In this document: positions 34,942-45,712 of the stretch, piece by piece
Numbering within the stretch: the stretch's first letter is position 1
Layout: the number at the start of each line of letters is the position of its first letter
Origin: Paratinospora sagittata
Lineage: Eukaryota; Streptophyta; Magnoliopsida; Ranunculales; Menispermaceae
DNA length: 64,000 nucleotides
NCBI GenBank assembly: GCA_035771175.1
Contig: CM069593.1
Location: 18,629,956 to 18,693,955 of the forward strand
Reading direction: 5' to 3'
Program-made: the position numbers and the translations under genes
Notes under the pieces: generated by a model
Told to the model about the DNA's origin: nothing
Databases searched by the model: none
What the model saw: the letters and a program-made list of their open reading frames with translations, nothing else

Positions 34942-36258
34942 TTTATTTCGAGTTTCCCGCGCAATAGAGCCCGGTTTTTTGGTTGGCGCTGTTTTTTTTT
35001 TTTTGGTGTATTTGGGATATTGTGAGAACATTGGAGTTTCTTTGGGGGGGTGTTTTGGGAATAGAAAGTGTAGTGGAGGGCTGCGGCGGCCATTAAAAAA
35101 AAAAATGTCGCCCGGTCACTTAGATTATATTATTATAATATATATGATATATAATGGGTAATGATAAGGTTAATGTATGGGGTGATGTCTACCTAATTGT
35201 TCTTTCTAAGTTAATTAATGCCATATTTTCGATGACAATTCCATGTTTAACTTCAATCTTTTGTAGCGTCTTTGGTTTTTTCTTTCTTTGGAGGCTTCTT
35301 TTTGTGAGATAACTTTATTCCATCAGAAGTGCGATTCCCAATCTGTAACCTTACTTTACAAAGTGATTTCTTAGCTATTATTCACCAATATTATATCCTA
35401 ATCGTTTCTTTGGCCCGGTTTATACTTTTGATAAAAGAAATTTGGTTGGTTAAAATTTTGATAATATCTTAAACTTAGAAACAGGATGGATTCCAAAAAT
35501 AATTAAAAATATATTTTATCTTTTACTTTTACACCGTGTAACTTAAGGTTTGAATTGTAAATTCACCTAAAATGGAGAGTTCAATTCTTTATGTTATTTA
35601 GTTATACTGAAAATTATGCCTCAATGTAAATTAAATGACAATGACAATGATGTTGATGATGATAGTGACGAGACTAAAACAAATTAAAAAACTATTCATG
35701 AAGTACGATTTATTTTTTTCTCCTAAATGACTTCTTTGATTTTCTTTTTTTGGCCACTATTTTAAAAAGTCATATTTTAATTAGACGACAATGATTCTCA
35801 CCATTACAAAAAAGCAAAATTAGGGAAATATTCTCAAAAGTGAAATACAAACCAACCACCTTTTAAAAAAATCAAGCATTTGGAAGAATGATAATGGATT
35901 CAAGTTGTGTAGATGCTCTTCTTTGTGAAGAAACATTGGATGCCTTTTGTTAAAAATAGTGAATCCATCAATTAGTAATAGGAAGAGATGAAATTCGTTT
36001 GTGTGTTTGGAATAAGTGCTTCGTTTGAACTTAAATGGATTATCTCTAATCAATTCCTTCAAATATGCTCCACAATTTTATGAATAGGTAAGCAAACTAG
36101 TTTCATCCTACAAAGCTCATTAAAACTAAAAAATCATTTTACACAAGTTATAGAATATATATGAATTTGTTCATTGCAAACTAATGTTAGTAGTTAATTG
36201 TATAATTAATTAGCTTCATCACCATCTCGTACTTTTTTGGATATATTATTTCCTTTCC

Positions 36259-36351
36259 TAACCCATTAATCTCACTCACCCCTTAAGGTGAGCCAGTGGC
36301 AAGAGTTGAATATGAAATGTTTGGGTTCTAAAGTCACCTGCACCAACTTTA
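36259..36351 (-). repeat. SINE-like fragment, copy 1
   Basis: On the minus strand it reads gttggtgcaggtgactttag, then cccaaacattt, cttgccactggctcacc, ttaaggggtgagtgagatta and atgggttagg. The copy at 39350-39446 aligns with it over most of its length. The start resembles an A box. Short and diverged. Confidence 0.4.
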
Positions 36352-37545
36352 TGTTGACTACATGACAAGTGACCTATAGTTTTTACTTCAAGTAGTTTCT
36401 AACACCAAAAAAATATAAAAAGATGAAAAATACTAATATAACCACAATAAATGCAACTCTTAAGTTTAACTACATACGCAAGTTCATTGGGTATCCGTGT
36501 ATTCAAGGTGTGTAATAAATGATCAAATAAACATGCATATGTAGTTGCGGTTGAAGTTAAATTTTATTGTAGTTAGATTAATATTTAAAAAAAAAATTCA
36601 AATTACTCATTATTTTTTTTTCTTATTTTTTTTTCAAATAAAATTCATATTTATTTTGTATATTAAACATACAATTAGGTAAGAAAACATATAATTGCAT
36701 GCATATATATACCCCATTGGGTTCATCACTTCATCTCTACAACCACTTTCATTCAAGATTCTGGCAATTGTACATTAATATCTATATTCACTTAGACATA
36801 CATACATACATGGGCCTCTATTTTTCATCTCTAACTTTTAGGTTAAAAACATGGTATTAGAACTTTATTGTTCTTATGTTGAAATATCTTTGCAAGCATA
36901 TTTTTTTGTTTTTCTCATTTATTAATTATATATTTTTCTCTTTATTTTAAATCTAATTCATATATCATCATGCACGGGAGAATGAATGTAATATATATTT
37001 ACTTGATATACATATATAGTCAAGCCTCTACTTATTAGCTACAAATTTTAGGTTAAACTCTTTCTAATAAATGTATATATTTTAGTAAAACAAAATATTA
37101 TAATGTGAAAATTACTAATCCTAGATGTGGCTGTGGTTAAAAATTCAAGAAGAAGAGAGTGCAGTCAGAAGAAAAACAGGGTATAGTGACTACTAAGTTT
37201 TGAATCAATTTAATTAGTTAGTAGTACCAATGTAACAAATGCATCCAATGAAGAACAAGTCGATAATAAATTACATTGAAGGAGCATATCTATCACATTT
37301 ACTATTCAGTAGATTTTATTGAATGGTTGTAGCTCAAAAATATTAAGTTCTAATGATGTGGTTGTTGAGACTTGACTGGCTGGGCCATGTAGAATCTAAA
37401 GGGTTCTACTAGTACTAACCGTCTAGTCTGCAATATTTGTGTCTCTACAAAACAAACCTCAGAATAAAGCTCTCTCTTTAATGCACTAGAGAGTAATAAA
37501 TCATTTAACTACTTATTCTTTAATTTACCCATTAACTTTACGGTC

Positions 37546-38003
37546 AGTATGGTAGGATATGATAAGATTATTTTTATTAAATTATATTAATAAAAAATAA
37601 TAAGATTAAACATAGAATAATCATGTGTTTAGTGATATATTTGATATTGAAACAAAAAAGTTAAATTATATAAATTTCTTTTAAAAAAAACCTGGTTTTG
37701 CGAACAAAATCACCAGCATTAATAAATTTTTTTTATATTTTATTTTAAAGAAGGAAGAATGAGGAAGAAGAAAAAGAGGAGATGTTGAAAGGAATGCTTA
37801 CAACAAAAAAATAAATAAATAAAAAAGCAAGAAGAAGAAGATTGAAAATAATCCCACCATTTTGGTTGGGATTGTTTTATCCCGCTTGAACGAAATAAAA
37901 CGATGAGGTGAAATTATTTTTATCTCATCTCACTTCACACCAAACATGAAATTTGGATTATATTTAGTCAAATTCTATCCTATCCTATGCACCAAACGCG
38001 CTC
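37546..38003. repeat. Possible MITE with degenerate inverted ends
   Basis: The left end has ggtaggatatgataagatta; the complement of the right end has ggtgcataggataggataga. The interior is A/T-rich with no frame. The mirrored ggata-gata blocks suggest decayed terminal inverted repeats, but boundaries and target duplication are not clear. Confidence 0.35.
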
Positions 38004-39349
38004 GTAGAGTGCGAATAAACGTCGATAAAACAAATAAATTCTTGAGAGAAATGTTATTTTTTCTCGAGGAAGGAAAAATAATTTCTCACAAAACAAATCA
38101 ATCCACAAGTCAATATATATGAAGAGGTCATTATGCGATTAAATAAATAAACAAGCGCGATAATTTTTTCATTTCTAACCAAATAACTATGAAAAAATGT
38201 TCTCAAGACAATTTTTAAAGAAAAAAATTTTAGCCACCAAACATAGGTTTTATCCTAATTTCAAATGATAAAAGATAATATATATAAGATATTCATATTT
38301 TTTTTTAAGTTATTGCAAAGAGATACTCATCTCATGGCAATTCAAATATCTGATATTAGTAAAATGGCAGGAAATGCTCAGATGCTCAATCCATGTTGTT
38401 TAATGAACATGCATCAAGAATATATATATAACTAAATAAAGCTTAAAGCCACTAATATCTCTATGTACTAAGGTCAAAAAGAAAATGTGTTAGCACAATC
38501 TGCAAAAAGCTTTAATCTCTCGTACATGGGATTCCAAACCAAATTGAAACCCAAGATATGGATATGTAGAAAAGAACAAAGTCAGAATAAACAAATGGAG
38601 AAAAGAGTAGTTTGTCTGGTCTAGCTATAGGTATAGGATAATGAGAAAGGAGATGAAGTATTAATAAGGTAAGGCATCTTTGTGCCCATTATCGCTCTCC
38701 CCCGTATGAACCCACTCCCAACCGCACCTACTTGCTTTCGGTGGATAAGCTAGAAGAGTGAAAATTAATGAGGTAAGGTAGGTCCCTCCTATCGCTTGTG
38801 TACCCTTCAAATTAATGTAGATGACTAGTTGTAGATGCTCACGAGTCACCACTGGTTCCTCGGCACCACGTACCCCTCTTCCTCCTCTCTTTCCTTCCCC
38901 TTACGCTTAATTTCATTTCCCGAAAGCTAAGAGTAACACCTTTTTATTTATTTATTTCATTAATTCAAGAGAATTTAGGTTTATACTCCCTCAAGGAGTA
39001 ATCAATCATGTGATAGTTTTATGATTTTATCTACGTCGGGCCATATAGTAGGAGTGAAACTGGACTGTGTGTGTGAACACCCTCTATTTGAAAGTTTTTC
39101 TTGAGAGAGAAAACGCAACCATATGATGAGGGGTTTGGAGTGTTGGAGTTGGTGCATGTACTACATTGAAAGCAAACGATATTAGGTAAATTGAACAAAA
39201 TGTAAAAAATGGTATTATTGACTCTTAAAGATGTCTCAGTACTTTTAACAAAATTGCCCACATTATTATGTAGTGGGAACAAGATTGGCTATATATATAA
39301 TGTTGAAAGACTTTGTGAAACAAAAATAATAAAACAGAGCCAAGATTGA

Positions 39350-39446
39350 GTTGGTGCAATTGCTAAATATGTGACTTTATAACACAAAGATTTGAGGTTT
39401 ATCTCAAATCACACCCTAAGCGGTGAAAAAGGATTAATGAGTCAGG
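39350..39446 (+). repeat. SINE-like fragment, copy 2
   Basis: Reads gttggtgcaattgctaaata, then tgtgactttataacacaaag, gtttatctcaaatcacaccc and taagcggtgaaaaaggatta, matching the copy at 36259-36351 on the other strand. The gtttatctcaaatc block may be a decayed B box. Confidence 0.4.
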
Positions 39447-41040
39447 TCTGATATCTTTTCAAGAATGAGATTTGATGATGAAGTTGATTATATGACTAAT
39501 ATCTTTTAAAAATAATAATAATAAAATGGGGAGTCTACTTTTAGTATAGGGCTCTAGCCATCATAATAATTCCAACTTGGTTAAGAAGGTGTTTACCCCA
39601 ATGATTGAACATTTTAATTTTTGTTTTCTCAAACTATTTTCTTTCTAATATGTTGTTCGAAGTATAATATATGATACAATAATTAGTGTTACAAAATGTA
39701 TTAGTTTGGCATTTTCTTTAACCTTGTTAGTTGTTACCGTTGTGTACTCTTTGTTGTTGTTCTTATTCTGGTGTCTGTGAGCATCTTCTCCATGGATGGA
39801 TTCTCTCAAGACAAACAAAGAAAGCAGGTGGTGGTAAGCGTTAGGTTTTGGCACATTTATCTGAGCCGACACTAATTGAGAAAATCCTACCTGTGATTCT
39901 CTGATCACATATTCACATGAGAGCGCAGGAGAATCAACCAGTGGGCCCAACCCACTATGGTAATGGGCCAGCGTATTAAATATGATTTCAAGCCTATTTA
40001 TCTAGTAAGAGATTTTACAAAAAAAATAAATAATAAAATAAAATAAAGGTTAACAATTATTTGATCCGCGACAAGTTGGGTTCGAACCTATGACGTTCTG
40101 CTTAAGAAACAGGCGCTCAGGCTTACCTTCAGCTTCCATAAGAGGTGAAGTGGTAGAAAATAATTATCTTATTATATCTCTTTTTTTGGACATTTATTTT
40201 TCTTTAATTTAACTATTTAACTATTAAAAATCACTCAATCTAAAAGTTATAACTATTAATAAGAGATCAACTATGTATATCAAATGAAGATAGTCAAAAA
40301 TTAACTTTTCTTTTCAAGTGCATAATAAAGCATAGACTTGATTTATAACAAAAAAAAAAATTATATAATTAATAAATGAATAAAATAAACAAATATACGT
40401 GTAAAAATGTTTGATTAACACGAAGCTTCTAAAATAAAACTGCTTTGATATTAAATTAAAAATCATTCAAAGCAAAAACCATAACTGTCAAATAAAGGCC
40501 AACTACACACACATACACATATATATAAAACGAAGATGAATATATTTTAACATTAACAAATACCATTTACTTACTCAAGTTTTGAATGTCATAAAAAAAA
40601 TAAAAAAAATTAAAAATTCTTGAAGAGTTGGAAAGAAGTAGAGAAAAAAGGTTAAATAAAACAGTTTAGCATGAAATACAAACAACTTAATATCAAGTCA
40701 TTTTGAAATTACATCATCAATTGTCACGGTCTCATGGGTAAATAAGCACCATAGAAATCAGGAATATATTATTCTACACAGGACTTATGGGACTAGTTAC
40801 CAATCCCATTCAAACATCAAAATCTGGAAAATCCATAGTTTTGCCTTTGCTTATAAGTGACAAGTGATTAAGAAAGAAATAAAAAATTTAAAAGGACTAG
40901 TAGAGAATCATCCTTTACAAGGCTCCAAAGTAAATGTATGTTTTCTCCGGCCCAAGCCCAATGTAAGGTCCATGCTTTCTTATTGAACTCAACTGATCAT
41001 GATATTTTTGTTATTATTTTTAATTTAATCTACCCGTCCG

Positions 41041-41189
41041 GTTGTTTTTGCAATGACAAGTCTCATATTTAGTCGGGACAGACCATTAAAGATATCCTCA
41101 GTCTTTATGAAAATGCATCGGCCAGCTTATCAAGAGAAATCTTCAATTTCCTTCGGTGCAAATCTTCCCTCACACTATTAAGGAAGAAG
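41041..41189 (+). pseudogene. LINE reverse transcriptase core fragment
   Basis: Translating across small frame slips gives a decayed FADDSLIF-like active site (about 41046-41072), then a block resembling ILSLYENASGQLI and one resembling KSSISFGANL, a signature of plant LINE RT. It ends at the target duplication agaag next to the solo LTR. The frame slips at least twice. Confidence 0.65.
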
Positions 41190-43302
41190 TGTCGCGACCT
41201 TACTCCATAGGGTGACATTTTAACCTACATAGAATATCATATACGAGTATATAATACTCTGTCAGTCATCCTATACATCAAAATATATGATTTTCAATTC
41301 AAAATTTTCAACATAACCTTTTCGTAAATGAACATCTCACAATTTCACCTGATTAACTTATTTTCATTCATCAAATATCATTTTTTCACATAAACCTCAC
41401 TTATAAAATTTCTCATATCTAAGTTCCTAAATAGGAACCATACCAATTATCATTTTCAAGTTTACAATCCATAACCATGTCTATTTCTATCATTCATATT
41501 TATACCACATTTTAAATCAATATCTCACATTCACAGTTCTTCCTATCACAGTTTTTAAATAGAAATCATACACATATCATCACTCTACTCATCTAAGTGA
41601 TAATCTATAAATATGAGATTATAGTTATATAAATCCAAAATAAACAAGTTTATCCAAGTCCCTCAAAACATACATTCATCAAAGAAAATTGAAGAGCTCA
41701 CTACTCTTCTGTCTCCTGACCTTTCTTTTTGTCTTTACCTAAAATAGTTGAGAGAATTGAGTGAGCTACAACTAGCTCAGTGAATATTTTTTATACATGA
41801 TAATTATATGCATTTAAATAAATATGCAATTCAAAACATGTAAAAAGCTCATCCAATCACATATGCAGCATTCAAATATCATATACATGCTCACAACATA
41901 ATTTTAGCTTCCATGCATTCATTATAGAACACACATGCAATGATTTGTCATTGAAATCCATAACCATCTCCCTCCTTCTAAGTAAAAGAACGAGTCTGAC
42001 CCTTTGTACAACCTCTCATTACTCAATTTCAATGTCATTTCAAAGATTTATAATCCTGGTTAGGACAGCCCACTGCACAATGAGGTTACATATAACTCTC
42101 ACTCGGGACTAATTTCCAGCAGAATGAACTCATGTTTTTTACTTGCCCCATACAAGTCTAACATATACCATTTTTCAAAACATTTCATGAATTGTAATGT
42201 AATACTAGAAACAATTCAATTCATGAAACATACTTGTATTTAAATCATTTTATATATACAATGTCATATAAGAAACCAAGACAAAGAAAATACTCACAAT
42301 AGTTTGCACTATACTTTCTAACCCAATATATTTTCTACACATTTCAGCAGAAGTTGTCACATTCAAACATTTCCCAAATCCACAATGTTCACCATTCCAA
42401 CATCATTCTCTGCAAATTTCCAATTCAAACTATTCTTAATCACCATTATCTAACAAAATACAGCCAAACCTACTGAAATCACCATTAAAAATACTCTCAA
42501 AGCCTCAGCTGCTTCAACAGCTGGGGTGAAAGTTTTAACCATAGAAACACTCCAATATTACAGAATTTCACAGTCAAATAATTTTCACAATATCAAGGAA
42601 TCATTTACCAATCAATACATATCAGTTTATTTCAAATTCCAGCTCAAACTCACTTTCTCAATCTCTCAATTTAACCGTTAAAAATCTACAAAATTTACAT
42701 ATGCTAAACAACTCAAAGAGAGGAACACGAATATGAAATTTTCATTGAGAACGGATTGAATTCTCACCTTGGATTCGCAATCCTAGTCTTCCGTTCTTCT
42801 TTCCTTTTATTCTTTTGCTCCTTTCCAGTTGTTTCTAGCTCAAATGAGCTGAAAAAGTCGGACAATCAGATTTTGAAACTCTTAAACCGCCTCACCGGCC
42901 ACTTAAAAAAACACAATCTGATCGCTAGAAGCGTGCCTCTCCTTCCCAATAGCGTGTTTTTGTGCTCTCCATAAAGCATAATTTTATCAAAACTCGTGAA
43001 GAGCGCGTTTCTCCACTTAAGGAGCGCACTTCTGATGAAATCTCCAAATTTTAGCTCTTTGAAATCCACCATTGAAGCAAACTTCTCCTTCAAGAGCGCG
43101 CTTCTTGCGTTATAAAGTACAAATTTTACAAAATATTGGTCTTTAACTGACATAATTAACATCTTAGGGTACCAATGACCCCTACTGTACATATATTTTT
43201 ATCATTCTTAAGCTTATATATATATATATATATATATAAATATATTTTATAATATGTATAAGTCAACATATATATATTTGAGTCAATGCACGGGGTGTTA
43301 CA
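41190..43302 (-). repeat. Complete solo LTR (2113 bp) inside the LINE
   Basis: On the minus strand it starts TGTAACACCCCG and ends GGTCGCGACA, giving TG...CA ends. It is flanked by a perfect 5-bp duplication agaag (41185-41189 and 43303-43307). The TGTAACACCC start and the length fit long LTRs of plant Gypsy chromoviruses as I recall them, but no internal domain is present to confirm the family. A TA microsatellite lies at 43216-43239. Small frames inside are not genes. Confidence 0.9.
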
Positions 43303-43773
43303 AGAAGTTTCTCAAGGTCTGGGTATCAAGTAATGCAGTGGTCACTCTAAATGCTTGGGGTTGTCTACTATGGGCCAGAGAAATGGAACTCAAATGTTCG
43401 ATTACATTAAAATGAGTATGTGGAAACTCCTTCAGAGATGGCATAAGAGTTTATCCTCAGCTGGGGGAAAAGAAAGTTCTTATTAAAGCAGTTGCTTAAG
43501 CACTTCCTACTTTCTTGATGAGTTGCTTTAGACTTCCAGCCGGGTCTTTGTAAGCATTGGAACTCTCTTATGGCAAAATTTTTGTGGGGTTTCCAAAAGA
43601 ATAGCAACAACATTCATTGGAAAAAATAGAAAGATTTATGTTCTCCTAAAGCAATTGGTGGTATGGGCTTCAGGGATTTGGAGACTTTCAACAAAGCTTT
43701 ACTAGCCAAGAACTGTTGGAGACTAGTCATTAACCCAAATTCGCTTGTGGCAAGACTTTTAAACGCTAGATAC
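43303..43773 (+). pseudogene. LINE reverse transcriptase C-terminal part
   Basis: Shows the post-RT region of plant L1 ORF2 with frame slips: KCLGLSTMGQRNG, YIKMSMWKLLQRWHKSLSSA, then IGGMGFRDLETFNKALLAKN and CWRLVINPNSLVARLLNARY. At least one frameshift follows near 43475. It ends at the target duplication gatac (43769-43773) of the next insertion; the reading frame resumes at 44172 when that insertion is skipped. Confidence 0.88.
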
Positions 43774-44166
43774 TGTGGGGACCACCCCCATGTGGCAGAC
43801 AAGGAGACAAGTGGGCAGCATGTGGCAGACAAGGGTGGCAGACAAGGAGACAAGTGGGAGGCTGAAACAAAGCATTCGACGCCGTTTTTTGACGGTGCCG
43901 AAAGGGTATTATTATAATATTAAATATATATTATATTATATATTTATAATTACAAAAATACCCCTGAATACTCCTATAAATAGAGTCTAACTTCATTCTT
44001 AAAATTTATTCTTGAGATCTATTCTGAGAGATCCAATCTGTAAGATCCACCTAAGGGTGAAGTAATACAAGTTTGCTGATTCCCGTGAACGTAGGCAATT
44101 TGTCGAACCACGTTAAATATTGTTGTCTTGTTTTTCTTTCATGTTTTATCACGATTTCGCATAACA
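43774..44166 (+). repeat. Solo LTR (393 bp) inside the LINE
   Basis: Starts TGTGGGGACC and ends GCATAACA. The flanking duplications are gatac (43769-43773) and aatac (44167-44171), one mismatch. A TATA box tataaata lies at 43975-43982, followed by sequence very like the solo LTR at 29985-30482. Near the left end, gtggcagacaaggagacaag recurs (43793 and about 43834), a small internal duplication absent from the other copy. Confidence 0.88.
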
Positions 44167-44994
44167 AATACTTCCCAAGATCTAGTTTTTGGGAAGCTAA
44201 GGCTTCCAATGGAGCTTCTCAGATATGGAGAGGAATGATTTGGACTAGAGATTTATTGAAGAAAAGAGTCAGATGACGTGTGGGCAACGGGGATAAAATT
44301 CATTTCAAGCATGGTCCATGGCCGCCAAAACCTCTCACTTTCAAACCTATCACCCCTTCTCTGAAGCTTTGGATAAAAGAGTCAAAGACTTAATTTCTCA
44401 AGATAAGACATGGTAGGTGGAAGATCTTAAATCTCCAATTTGTAATCTTTGTCAGAATGGAATCGAGACTATTGCTTATTATTACGATAGGGTGTGCGAC
44501 ATCCGAAGGGTATGAAGTTGTTTTGTGATAGTCAGTCGGCGTTATACATTGCTCAAAATCCGGTTTTTCACGAAAGAACAAAGCATATAGAGGCTGACTG
44601 CCATTTTGTTCGAGATGCGGTAACTGAAGGAATGATTTGTCCGTCATATGTTTCCACTAGTGTTCAATTGGCCGACATCTTTACAAAAGCGTTGGAGAAA
44701 GCGCAATTTGAGTTTTTACTTTGCAAGTTGGGCGTTCGAGATCTTCACGCTCCAACTTGAGGGGGGGTATTACGATATTACCCTTACTTTAGTTGTTGTA
44801 ATAGATATATATTTGATGATTGTGAATGAAAAAAGAGAGAAAATTTGTAGAATTTATTTTGACACTTATGCTCTAGGTAGTTGCACTCATGCCAAGCAGA
44901 TTTGGGCCCAAACTTCCTTTTTATGGTGTTGTAAGCGAAGTACTCTCTCTTATTAAAAATGAGAATTTAAAAGAATTGGTGTTAAAAGTAGAGA
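44167..44994 (+). pseudogene. LINE zinc-binding (zf-RVT) region, split
   Basis: From 44172 the frame reads FPRSSFWEAKASNGASQIW and then RGMIWTRDLLKKRVR before a stop. After some loss of sequence, a Cys/His block with ICNLCQNGIETI precedes the Copia derivative at 44480; past it the text continues ALGSCTHAKQIWAQTSFLW. The two halves are continuous when the 385-bp insert and one duplication are skipped, which fixes the insertion exactly. Degenerate with several stops. Confidence 0.82.
44480..44864 (+). mobile_element. Internally deleted Copia derivative
   Basis: The insert starts TATTACGATA and soon passes into a Copia RNase H tail ([49 protein letters not shown]), a stop at 44758-44760, a polypurine tract gagggggg and a 3' LTR at 44768-44864 (97 bp) starting TATTACGATATTACCC and ending TTTTGACA. 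Perfect duplications cttat flank it (44475-44479 and 44865-44869). Nearly all of the 5' LTR, gag and pol is deleted. LTR start and end resemble the element at 59755, so both belong to one family. Confidence 0.88.
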
Positions 44995-45189
44995 AAAATA
45001 GATTAAAAGATATCATCACAGTGCGTTGGAGTATTTGGAACTCCAAAAACTCCTAGTCTCATTCAGGTAGTAGGTATGATGCTTCGGGATCCCCCAATTA
45101 ATCATGTTTTGTTCCTGGTTAATGAATTTCGGAGAAGACACACAGTAGGAGAATGTCTTCCTTTGAGAATTCAAAGTAAATGGGATCCT

Positions 45190-45678
45190 CCATAGAGCTG
45201 TAAAGTGAAACTAAACTTTGATGCTGGAGTGAAATCATGATTGCAATGGACAGGAATTGAAGCAATTAATAGAGATGACACAGGTTTTCCTGTGGCTGCC
45301 ATGGGTAAGAAGTTGCAAGGTGCGTTCTCTGTGAGAACTGCAGAAGCAATTGCGATGAGAGAAAGTCTCTAATTTGCTACTGATAATGGTATCCATGTCT
45401 CTTTTGAGGAAGGAGAATACCCTTTTTCCATTATTTCAGCTATCAATTCTCACTCTCAGGGGTAGGACGAATTTAGCTTTGGTTATTGAGGATTGCAAGC
45501 TTCTTTGAGGCACTTATCAAATGTTAAAATCAAGGCTATTTTTAGAGAGAACAATTCTGCAGCTCACCGTCTTAGTCAATTTGCTTTTTCTGTTGTCTCT
45601 TGTAATGTTTGGAAGGATGTAATTCCTCCACTACTTCTAGATATTGTAACCCAAGATTCTCCTTCCATATTAAATTGA
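45190..45678 (+). pseudogene. LINE RNase H domain, decayed
   Basis: Reads CKVKLNFDAGVKS, GIEAINRDDTGFPVAAMGKK, FSVRTAEAIAMRES and later SLRHLSNVKIKAIFRENNSA and AHRLSQFAFS, matching the RNase H-like (RVT_3) end of plant LINE ORF2. Several in-frame stops interrupt it. The stop at 45676-45678 is followed by a short 3' region and the A-tail. Confidence 0.85.
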
Positions 45679-45712
45679 ATCTTTCCCCTTTCAAAAAAAA
45701 ATAAAATAAAAA

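Larger units (their letters stand above)
34942..41039. other. Long AT-rich spacer between the expansin gene and the LINE
   Basis: About 6 kb without a supported gene. Contains two SINE-like copies (36259-36351, 39350-39446), a MITE-like block (37546-38003) and a short GC-richer block at 40062-40140 with a B-box-like ggttcgaacc. The first 200 bp should include the expansin 3' UTR. Confidence 0.5.
41040..45712 (+). mobile_element. 5'-truncated LINE carrying three nested LTR insertions
   Basis: Pieces of one plant L1-type ORF2 lie in order on the plus strand: RT core (41041-41189), RT tail (43303-43773), zinc-binding region (44167-44479 and 44865-about 44990) and RNase H (about 45190-45678), followed by an A-rich tail (45693-45712). 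Between them sit a 2.1-kb solo LTR, a 393-bp solo LTR and a 385-bp Copia derivative, each with its own 5-bp target duplication. The LINE's 5' end is missing, as usual. Several stops show it is old. Confidence 0.85.

Noticed and set aside
40062..40140. tRNA gene suggested by ggttcgaacc
   Set aside because: No cloverleaf could be drawn around it; more likely a SINE remnant.
42756..43192. Small open frames within the 2.1-kb solo LTR
   Set aside because: No recognisable protein; LTR borders and target duplications explain the region.
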